Assembly: GCF_002211305.1 (NCBI RefSeq)
Contig: NZ_LOKW01000005.1
Location: 62,001 to 126,000, forward strand
Reading direction: 5' to 3'
Origin: Rhizobium sp. R634
GTDB taxonomy: Bacteria > Pseudomonadota > Alphaproteobacteria > Rhizobiales > Rhizobiaceae
Length of the DNA stretch: 64,000 nt
Shown: positions 57,754 to 64,000 of the stretch, piece after piece
Position numbering within the stretch: position 1 is the stretch's first letter
How the letters are laid out: the number at the start of each line of letters is the position of its first letter
Notes under the pieces: generated by a model
Told to the model about the DNA's origin: nothing
What the model saw: the letters and a program-made list of their open reading frames with translations, nothing else
Databases searched by the model: none
Program-made: the position numbers and the translations under genes

Positions 57754-58542
57754 CTAAACCTCATGGCTGTGCCCCGTCCTCAGCCCGTCGCGGACGCGGT
57801 GGGCGATTTCCAGGAACTCGGGGGTGTCGCGGATGTCGAGCGGGCGTTCGGCCGGGAGCGTCGAGTCGATCACGTCGGTGACGCGGCCCGGGCGCGGCGA
57901 CATCACCACGATCTTGGTCGAGAGATAGACCGCCTCGGGGATGGAGTGAGTGACGAAGCAGATCGTCTTGTTGGTGCGGGCCCAGAGCTTCAGCAGCTCT
58001 TCGTTCAGATGGTCACGGACGATTTCATCAAGCGCGCCGAAAGGCTCGTCCATCAGCAGCAGGTCGGCATCGAAGGCGAGTGCGCGGGCGATCGACGCGC
58101 GCTGCTGCATGCCGCCGGAAAGCTGCCAGGGGAATTTCTTCTCGAAACCGGAGAGCCCGACGAGATCGAGCGCTTCGGCGATCCGCCTCGTCCGATCGGC
58201 GCCGCCATAACCCATGATCTCCAGGGGCAGGGCAATGTTGTTTTCGATGGTGCGCCAGGGATAGAGCGCCGGCGCCTGGAAGACATAGCCATAGGCGCGG
58301 GCCTTGCGGGCCTGTTCCGGCGTCATGCCGTTGATCGAGATTTCGCCCGAGGTGCTCTTTTCGAGGTCGGCGATGACGCGCAGGAAGGTCGTCTTGCCGC
58401 AGCCGGACGGACCGATGAAGGAAACGAAATCGCCCTTGCGCACATCGAGATTGACATCGCTCAGCGCCCGCACCGGGCCGTCATTCGCCTGGTAGGTGAG
58501 ACAGAGATCCTTGGCGGATACGACGGAGGGTGCTTGCATCAA
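57754..58542 (-). CDS. ABC transporter ATPase (NitT/TauT type)
   Basis: A 262-residue ATPase. Walker A GPSGCGKTTFL, signature LSGGMQQRASIARAL and Walker B LLLMDEPFGALD, plus H-loop FVTHSIPEAVYL, are typical of nitrate/taurine/pyrimidine importers. It is the first gene of the leftward transporter operon (ATPase, permease, permease, binding protein). The start faces away from the cupin gene. Confidence 0.93.
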   Translation of the reverse strand: MMQAPSVVSAKDLCLTYQANDGPVRALSDVNLDVRKGDFVSFIGPSGCGKTTFLRVIADLEKSTSGEISINGMTPEQARKARAYGYVFQAPALYPWRTIENNIALPLEIMGYGGADRTRRIAEALDLVGLSGFEKKFPWQLSGGMQQRASIARALAFDADLLLMDEPFGALDEIVRDHLNEELLKLWARTNKTICFVTHSIPEAVYLSTKIVVMSPRPGRVTDVIDSTLPAERPLDIRDTPEFLEIAHRVRDGLRTGHSHEV

Positions 58543-58633
58543 TGCGACCGATCTTGTTTTCGCCGCCGGGAGGCGGTTTGCATGTTACCATCGCCGCAGG
58601 CTTGGCCGGCGGCATATTTCATGGAGGAAGAAA

Positions 58634-59047
58634 ATGGACGCGACATCAAAACCCACCTGCCACATCGTTCGCCCCAACCATGCCTATGACGGCAAGCAGG
58701 GGCTCAGCTATTTCCAAGGGATAGCGGCGGAGACGGTCGGCGCCAAGGGCATCTGCATGCACCTGCTGACGATTCCGCCCGGCGTGCGCGCCAAGGCGCA
58801 TCTGCACGAGGCGCACGAGACGGCAATCTACATGCTCTCCGGCGAGGCCCATACTTGGTATGGCGACCGGCTGGAGCATCACGTCGTCGTCCATGCCGGC
58901 GAGCTCTACTATATCCCGGCCGGCGTGCCGCACATGCCGGCCAACCTCAGCAGTACGCCCTGCACAGCGGTCATCGCCCGCACCGACCCGAACGAGCAGG
59001 AAAGCGTCGTGCTTCTGCCGGAATTGGACGCGCTGGTACCGGCGTGA
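58634..59047 (+). CDS. cupin-domain protein of the pyrimidine locus
   Basis: A 137-residue single-cupin protein with a metal site in HLHEAHETAIYMLSGEAHTWYG (three His and a Glu) and the second motif GELYYIPAGVPHMPANLS. Such cupins may be enzymes or ligand sensors; no activity can be assigned. It is transcribed opposite to its neighbours. ATG 58634 follows GGAGGAAG. Confidence 0.85.
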   Translation: MDATSKPTCHIVRPNHAYDGKQGLSYFQGIAAETVGAKGICMHLLTIPPGVRAKAHLHEAHETAIYMLSGEAHTWYGDRLEHHVVVHAGELYYIPAGVPHMPANLSSTPCTAVIARTDPNEQESVVLLPELDALVPA

Positions 59048-59104
59048 GGTCATCCGCATGGAGGCGTCGTTCCCCGGTTCATGGCCGTATCGCAAGGCGC
59101 CATG

Positions 59105-60559
59105 TCACACGCCCGTTGCCGGGATGCCGCTGCGCTCCACCTTGCGCGGAGAGGTGATCTCCTTCCAGGTGGAGAGCGCCTTGCTGACGGCGGTGACCGG
59201 TTCGCGCCGGACGAACTCGCCGTGGCCCTCGCGGGTCTTGATAGTGCTTTCCTCGATCGCGACGACGCCGCGTGTCAGCGTGTAGCGCGGCAGGCCGGTC
59301 ACTTCCTTGCCTTCGAAGACGTTGTAATCGATCGCCGACTGCTGGCTCTTCGACGAGATGGTCTTGGAGCGCTTCGGATCCCAGACGACGATATCGGCAT
59401 CGGCGCCGACGAGGATCGCGCCCTTCTTCGGATAGATGTTGAGGATCTTGGCGATGTTGGTCGAGGTGACGGCGACGAATTCGTTCATCGTCAGCCGGCC
59501 GGTGTTGACGCCGTGTGTCCAGAGCATCGGCATGCGGTCTTCGAGGCCGCCGGTGCCGTTCGGGATCTTGGTGAAGTCGCCGACGCCGAAACGTTTCTGC
59601 GCCGTCGTGAAGGCGCAATGGTCGGTGGCGACCACCTGCAGCGAGCCGGAAGCAAGTCCGGCCCAGAGGCTGTCCTGATGCTGCTTGCTGCGGAAGGGCG
59701 GCGACATGACGCGGCGGGCGGCGTGATCCCAGTCGGGATTGGAATATTCGCTCTCGTCGAGCGTCAGGTGCTGGATCAGCGGTTCGCCGTAAACGCGCAT
59801 GCCCTTGGCGCGGGCCCGGCGGATCGCCTCATGCGCCTGCTCGCAGGAGGTATGGACGATATAGACAGGGCAGCCGGCCATGTCGGCGATCATGATGGCG
59901 CGGTTGGTGGCCTCGCCCTCGACCTCGGCCGGGCGGGAATAGGCATGCGCCTCGGGGCCGTTATTGCCCTCGGCAAGCAGCTTTGCCGACATCGAGGCGA
60001 CGACGTCGCCGTTTTCGGCGTGCACCAGCGGCAGGGCGCCGAGCTCGGCGCAGCGCTGGAAGGAGGCGAACATCTCGTCATCGTCGACCATCAGCGCGCC
60101 CTTGTAGGCCATGAAGTGCTTGAAGGTGTTGATGCCCTTATCGCGGACGATGGTCTCCATCTCCTTGAAGACCTGCTCGCTCCACCAGGTCACCGCCATA
60201 TGGAAGGAATAGTCGCAATTGGCCCGCGTCGATTTGTTGTCCCACATGGTCAGCGCTTCGAGCAGCGACTGACCGGGGGCGGGAAGGGCGAAATCGACGA
60301 CCATGGTCGTGCCACCGGAAAGGGCCGCGCGCGTGCCGCTCTCGAAATCGTCGGAGGAATAGGTGCCCATGAAGGGCATTTCGAGATGGGTGTGCGGGTC
60401 GATGCCGCCAGGCATGACGTAACAGCCGGAGGCGTCGAGCGTTTCGTCGCCGGAGAGGTTCGGGCCGATCTCGACGATCCTGCCGCCGTCGATCTTGACG
60501 TCAGCCTTGTAGGTGAGGTCGGCAGTGACGATGGTGCCGTTCTTGATGACTGTGGTCAT
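59105..60559 (-). CDS. hydA: dihydropyrimidinase
   Basis: Opens dihydrouracil or dihydrothymine to N-carbamoyl-beta-amino acids, second step of reductive pyrimidine degradation. The 484-residue amidohydrolase has HxH in GGIDPHTHLEMP, the carbamylated Lys in HFMAYKGAL, the His in VHAENGD and VHTSCEQ, and the Asp in ATDHCAF. ATG 60559 follows GGGAGAAGGA; a frame extension overlaps the next gene and is not needed. A zinc pair is expected. Confidence 0.95.
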   Translation of the reverse strand: MTTVIKNGTIVTADLTYKADVKIDGGRIVEIGPNLSGDETLDASGCYVMPGGIDPHTHLEMPFMGTYSSDDFESGTRAALSGGTTMVVDFALPAPGQSLLEALTMWDNKSTRANCDYSFHMAVTWWSEQVFKEMETIVRDKGINTFKHFMAYKGALMVDDDEMFASFQRCAELGALPLVHAENGDVVASMSAKLLAEGNNGPEAHAYSRPAEVEGEATNRAIMIADMAGCPVYIVHTSCEQAHEAIRRARAKGMRVYGEPLIQHLTLDESEYSNPDWDHAARRVMSPPFRSKQHQDSLWAGLASGSLQVVATDHCAFTTAQKRFGVGDFTKIPNGTGGLEDRMPMLWTHGVNTGRLTMNEFVAVTSTNIAKILNIYPKKGAILVGADADIVVWDPKRSKTISSKSQQSAIDYNVFEGKEVTGLPRYTLTRGVVAIEESTIKTREGHGEFVRREPVTAVSKALSTWKEITSPRKVERSGIPATGV

Positions 60560-60593
60560 GGCTGCTGTTCCTTCTCCCTGCGGTCCGTTGCTG

Positions 60594-61199
60594 TTACTGC
60601 TCAACTGCCATCGTGGGCCTACCACTTCGCAGGAGCGCTGCGCCTTTGGCGACAAGGCCGTAGACGGCCTCCTCACTCAGCTCATCGGGCGTGTCATGCT
60701 CTTCCTCATAATACCAGTCAGGCCGTTCGACGACATCAGTGCCGCCGACGGATAAGGACCAATAACCATCGCTTTCGCGAAAATAGAAATCCTTGCCATC
60801 GATCAGCCCGGTCGACTGTACGGGTTGGCTTCCCTTAGGGCGTTCGATCAGTATGCCGGGCATGGAAGGGCCGAGTACGACCCGAACGATAACAACAGCT
60901 TCGGGCTTCCCAACGATATAGTAGGATTGATGGCGCGAGGTGTCGTCACCAGAAATGGCCAGCTGAACACTCGAAGGTTCATAGCGCCAAAAGCTCGATA
61001 TTTGCGAAAGCTTGATGCGCTCGCCCGCGGTGTTAATGCCAATGTAGAAGACTCGCACGGCAGGTACGTCGCCCCACGGACCTTCGCTTACCGGCGTCGC
61101 ATTGGCGTTAGCCCATGCAAGGTCGTCGGCAGTCCGCTGATTATAGAACTTAAAAGCATCAGCATAATCGAGATAAGTCGTTGGCAAGTCGGACGCCAT
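60594..61199 (-). CDS. unknown protein between hydA and the N-carbamoyl amidohydrolase
   Basis: A 201-residue soluble protein with no signal peptide or membrane helix. It is rich in Tyr, Trp, Ser and Asp; there is a Tyr/Glu-rich RPDWYYEEEHDTPDELSEEAVY segment near residues 160-185. Its coding sequence is visibly less GC-rich than its neighbours. ATG 61199 overlaps the stop of the upstream hydrolase (TGATG), so it is in the operon. I recognise no family. A recent insertion is possible. Confidence 0.7.
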   Translation of the reverse strand: MASDLPTTYLDYADAFKFYNQRTADDLAWANANATPVSEGPWGDVPAVRVFYIGINTAGERIKLSQISSFWRYEPSSVQLAISGDDTSRHQSYYIVGKPEAVVIVRVVLGPSMPGILIERPKGSQPVQSTGLIDGKDFYFRESDGYWSLSVGGTDVVERPDWYYEEEHDTPDELSEEAVYGLVAKGAALLRSGRPTMAVEQ

Positions 61200-62452
61200 C
61201 ACGCCACGATCTCCGCCGTCTCCACCACCGCATGGAACAGCACATCGGCGCCCGCCGTCGCCCATTCCTTGGAAATCTCTTCCGCTTCGTTGTGCGAAAG
61301 GCCGCCGACGCAGGGGCACATGACCATGGTCGCGGGAGCGACCTTGGCGGCCCAGCAGGCGTCGTGGCCGGCGCCGGAGATGAGGTTCATGTGGCTGTAG
61401 CCGAGACGTTCGGCGGCGGAACGAACCGAAGTAACCAGCTTTTCGTCGAAGGTGACGGGCGCGAAATGGCCGATCGCCTCAATGGAGCAGCCGACGCCGA
61501 GCGCGTTGCAGATCTTCGGGGCTTCGGCCTCGATCTTTGCCCGCATGCGGTCGAGCTTTGCCTTGTCGGGCGAGCGGATGTCGACGGTGAAGACGACTTT
61601 GCCTGGCAGGACGTTGCGGGAGTTCGGCGAGAAGAAGACCTGGCCGACGCCGCCGACGGCGCCCGGCTGCTCGCCCATCGCCACGCTTTGCACCATTTCC
61701 AGGATGCGTGACATGGCGAGGCCGGCATTGACGCGCATGTTCATCGGCGTCGAGCCGGTATGGGCTTCCTTGCCGGTCAGCGTGAATTCCAGCCACCACA
61801 GGCCCTGACAGTGGGTGACGACGCCGATCTGCTTGTCCTCGGCTTCGAGGATCGGGCCCTGTTCGATGTGATATTCGAAATAGGCGTGCATCTTGCGGGC
61901 GCCGACCTCTTCGTCGCCGACCCAGCCGATGCGCTTCAGCTCGTCGCCGAACAGGTTACCCTCAGGATCCTTGCGATTATAGGCAAAATCCAGGCTGTGG
62001 ACGCCGGCGAAGACGCCTGAGGCCAGCATGGCAGGGGCAAAACGCGCGCCTTCCTCGTTCGTCCAGTTGGTGACGACGATGGGATGCTTGGTCTTGATGC
62101 CGAGGTCGTTCATGGTGCGCACGACTTCGAGGGCTGAGAGTACGCCCAGCACGCCGTCATATTTGCCGCCGGTCGGCTGGGTGTCGAGATGCGAGCCGAC
62201 ATAGACGGGCAGGGCATCGGGATCGGTGCCGGGCCGCGTGGCAAACATCGTGCCCATCTGGTCGACGCCCATGGTAAGGCCCGCTTCGTCGCACCATTTT
62301 TGGAAAAGGCTGCGTCCCTCGGCATCCGAATCCGTCAGCGTCTGGCGGTTGTTGCCGCCGGCAACGCCGGGGCCGATCTTCGCCATGTCCATGAGACTGT
62401 CCCAGAGACGGTCGCCATTGACGCGCATGTTCTCGCCTGGTGCTGCCACCAT
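61199..62452 (-). CDS. N-carbamoyl-beta-alanine amidohydrolase-type Zn hydrolase
   Basis: A 417-residue M20-family amidase (HyuC/AmaB/PydC type) that releases beta-alanine, CO2 and ammonia from N-carbamoyl-beta-alanine, third step of pyrimidine degradation. Metal residues are in GSHLDTQPTGGKYDGVLG, TNEEGARFAPAM, EYHIEQGP and the late GAGHDACWAAK. Allantoate or L-carbamoyl amino acid specificity is also possible; the hydA neighbour favours beta-ureidopropionase. ATG 62452 opens toward the TetR gene. Confidence 0.9.
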   Translation of the reverse strand: MVAAPGENMRVNGDRLWDSLMDMAKIGPGVAGGNNRQTLTDSDAEGRSLFQKWCDEAGLTMGVDQMGTMFATRPGTDPDALPVYVGSHLDTQPTGGKYDGVLGVLSALEVVRTMNDLGIKTKHPIVVTNWTNEEGARFAPAMLASGVFAGVHSLDFAYNRKDPEGNLFGDELKRIGWVGDEEVGARKMHAYFEYHIEQGPILEAEDKQIGVVTHCQGLWWLEFTLTGKEAHTGSTPMNMRVNAGLAMSRILEMVQSVAMGEQPGAVGGVGQVFFSPNSRNVLPGKVVFTVDIRSPDKAKLDRMRAKIEAEAPKICNALGVGCSIEAIGHFAPVTFDEKLVTSVRSAAERLGYSHMNLISGAGHDACWAAKVAPATMVMCPCVGGLSHNEAEEISKEWATAGADVLFHAVVETAEIVA

Positions 62453-62591
62453 TCTCTATGCCCTCACCTGTTTGCGGCAGCCATGCAAGGGGCATGCCCG
62501 CCTGTTCCCGTGGTCTATTCCAGCGCCTCTTATTGGTTTTGTCGAGCGCCGGAAAATCGCCAGTTGCCTTTGTTTTTCATCTGGCGGATAT

Positions 62592-62607
62592 TTGACCGAT
62601 TGGTAAA
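62592..62607. promoter_or_regulatory. RutR-like operator in the divergent region
   Basis: TTGACCGATTGGTAAA matches the RutR palindrome (TTGACCAnnTGGTCAA) at 14 of 16 positions allowing the spacer. It lies about 140 bases before the hydrolase start and 145 before the tetR start. Confidence 0.65.
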
Positions 62608-62751
62608 CATTACAACTTCCACCGCCGGGCTCAAGACGAAAATCACGAAAATTGCCGATAAAAATGCGGGCAGTTGCTCAAGAAAACGGCAGGGTCGCCC
62701 TCAGCCGAAACCTGAGCGAAGAAGTTGAATTTCAAGGGGAAACAATAGCCG

Positions 62752-63402
62752 ATGGCTATTCCGAGAGCAGCGAAGACCTTGAGACGGACGCGGATCCAGG
62801 AGGAGAAGGAAGAGCAGATTCTGGAGGCGGCGCTCGACGTGTTCTCGGCACGCGGTTTTCGCGGCTCGACCATCGACCAGATCGCCGAAGTGGCCGGCAT
62901 GTCGAAACCCAACCTGCTCTATTATTTCCGCACCAAGGAGGCCATGCACCGGGCGCTGATCGACCGGGTGCTCTACACCTGGCTGGAGCCGCTGCGCGCC
63001 TTCGACGCCGAGGGCAATCCGGAGGAGGAAATCCGCAGCTATATCAGGCGCAAGCTGGAAATGGCGCGCGATTTTCCGCGCGAAAGCCGGCTTTTCGCCA
63101 ATGAGGTGCTGCAGGGCGCGCCGCATATCGAGGACGAGCTGAAGGGGCCGCTGAAGCAACTGGTCGACGAGAAGGCCGAAGTCATCCGCGCCTGGGCGAA
63201 ATCGGGCAAGATCGCCGAATGCGATCCGTACCACCTGATCTTCTCCATCTGGTCGACGACGCAGCATTACGCCGATTTCGACGTTCAGGTGCGGGCGGTG
63301 CTGGGTCAGGAGCATGCCGGCGACGGGCGCTTCGAGGATGCGGCGCGGTTCCTGGAGCAGCTCTTCATCGGCGGGCTGCGGCCGGACACTCCGGCGACCT
63401 GA
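62752..63402 (+). CDS. TetR-family regulator, RutR-like
   Basis: A 216-residue repressor. The N-terminal HTH (ILEAALDVFSARGFRGSTIDQIAEVAGMSKPNLLYYFRTKEAMH) is standard, and the C-terminal domain has the YcdC/RutR layout with EEEIRSYIRRKLEMARDFPRESRLFANEVLQGAP and the WSTTQHYADFDVQVRAVLG pocket segment. RutR binds uracil or thymine and releases DNA. A RutR-like operator lies upstream, and the divergent genes degrade pyrimidines, so this is the likely local regulator. It may be named pydR or rutR; left blank. Confidence 0.9.
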   Translation: MAIPRAAKTLRRTRIQEEKEEQILEAALDVFSARGFRGSTIDQIAEVAGMSKPNLLYYFRTKEAMHRALIDRVLYTWLEPLRAFDAEGNPEEEIRSYIRRKLEMARDFPRESRLFANEVLQGAPHIEDELKGPLKQLVDEKAEVIRAWAKSGKIAECDPYHLIFSIWSTTQHYADFDVQVRAVLGQEHAGDGRFEDAARFLEQLFIGGLRPDTPAT

Positions 63403-63406
63403 TCGT

Positions 63407-64000
63407 TTAGCCTTTCTTCGGAAGCTGCACCCGGGCGAGGAGATCGGTGATGCCCTCGGTCGTATAGGGCTTCTGCAACACGGGCGCGCCGGAGTGGCTG
63501 TTTGCCTGGGCGATGCCTTCGCCGTAGCCCGTGGCAAAAACGAAGGGCACGCCTGCGGCCGCCAATCGGTCGGCAATCCCGAAACTCGTTTCGTCTCCGA
63601 GATTGACGTCGAGAAGCGCGAAATCGAAGGACCGGCCGTCGAGGATCTCCATCGCCTCGGCGACACTCGGCGCCGTCGTCACCTCCGCGCCGAGGCGGCG
63701 CAGGATATCCTCTCCGTCCATGGCGATGATCAGGTTGTTTTCGACCAGCAGGATCTTCAAGCCCGCGAGTTGCTCCTGATTGGCGGGTGTGGATTTGTGC
63801 TCCGCAACGCCGGCGGGAGCCGCCTGCGGCAATACGCTTGGGTCGACGGCGTCCACATAGCGGGCCGGAATGACGAAGTCCGCCTCCAGCCCCTGTTTGA
63901 CATAGCTGATTTCGGCCTTGCCGCCGAGGTCGTAGGGAATGGAGCGCCGGATGATCGTCGAGCCGAAACCGTGGCGCTTCGGCTCGGCCACCGGCGGGCC
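63407..64000 (-). CDS. HWE histidine kinase with C-terminal receiver (partial, 5' end outside window)
   Basis: The right edge cuts this gene; only the last about 197 residues are here. They contain the end of an HWE-type kinase ATPase (HGFGSTIIRRSIPYDLGGKAEISYVKQGLEADFVIP), a linker, then a receiver with VENN pocket, Asp in FALLDVNLGDE and Lys in LQKPYTTEG. The reading frame is open to the last base. HWE kinases with attached receivers often act in general stress or light sensing. Input domain unknown because it lies beyond the edge. Its stop faces the tetR stop. Confidence 0.85.
   Translation of the reverse strand, partial: GPPVAEPKRHGFGSTIIRRSIPYDLGGKAEISYVKQGLEADFVIPARYVDAVDPSVLPQAAPAGVAEHKSTPANQEQLAGLKILLVENNLIIAMDGEDILRRLGAEVTTAPSVAEAMEILDGRSFDFALLDVNLGDETSFGIADRLAAAGVPFVFATGYGEGIAQANSHSGAPVLQKPYTTEGITDLLARVQLPKKG

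Overview
The window looks like chromosomal DNA of a fast-growing Rhizobium (R. etli / R. leguminosarum type). The evidence is the high GC content, the alphaproteobacterial cell-cycle genes (chpT, ctrA, a DUF1153/SciP gene) beside rpoH and purA, the rhizobial style of urt/ure cluster with extra genes interspersed, and several families of short palindromic intergenic repeats. No rRNA, tRNA, CRISPR array, prophage or intact insertion sequence was seen. Almost the whole window is coding.

Region 1 (1-13 kb) is housekeeping. It holds a PAS-GGDEF-EAL protein, a GNAT acetyltransferase, an EamA exporter, purA, a large acidic Ala/Glu/Pro-rich single-pass membrane protein, the heat-shock sigma factor rpoH, an RluD-type pseudouridine synthase, a DUF6476 membrane protein, a TrmH-type RNA methyltransferase and a coiled-coil membrane protein. 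Region 2 (13-18 kb) is a cell-cycle and envelope block: a DUF1134 (EipA-type) periplasmic protein, the histidine phosphotransferase ChpT, a lone receiver protein, CtrA, a FliJ-like protein, a small GNAT protein, a PqiA-like membrane protein and a SciP homologue. CtrA-box-like sequences lie upstream of eipA/chpT and sciP, and the ctrA upstream region has clustered GANTC sites. Region 3 (18-21.5 kb) has an orphan LuxR-type regulator, an exopolysaccharide-type sugar transferase and cysQ.

Region 4 (21.8-27.6 kb) is a branched-chain amino acid ABC operon, livHMGF, then a DUF6867 membrane protein and the binding protein. Region 5 (27.7-49.4 kb) is devoted to urea. A large hybrid kinase with an NCS1-permease-like N-terminus and its LuxR-type response regulator run leftward. 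A class-A-like acid phosphatase follows. Then come urtABCD-(unknown)-urtE, ureD, ureA, DUF1272, ureB, an LprI-like protein, a GT29-like 'urease operon accessory' protein, ureC, a TIGR02117 protein, a GGDEF protein, ureE, ureF and ureG. Together they import urea, hydrolyse it and assemble the nickel enzyme; the kinase pair is a candidate sensor by proximity only.

Region 6 (49.4-54 kb) is an RND efflux pump (membrane-fusion protein and permease). Region 7 (54.4-63.4 kb) is a reductive pyrimidine-degradation and uptake locus: a NitT/TauT-type ABC transporter with a THI5/NMT1-type binding protein, a cupin, dihydropyrimidinase (hydA), an unknown protein, an N-carbamoyl-beta-alanine amidohydrolase-type enzyme, and a divergent RutR-like TetR regulator with a RutR-like operator between them. 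Its products (beta-alanine, CO2 and ammonia) make it a second nitrogen-salvage module. The window ends inside an HWE histidine kinase with a C-terminal receiver.

Start codons were chosen from ribosome-binding sites and family knowledge; family assignments are from memory of conserved motifs, with no database search.
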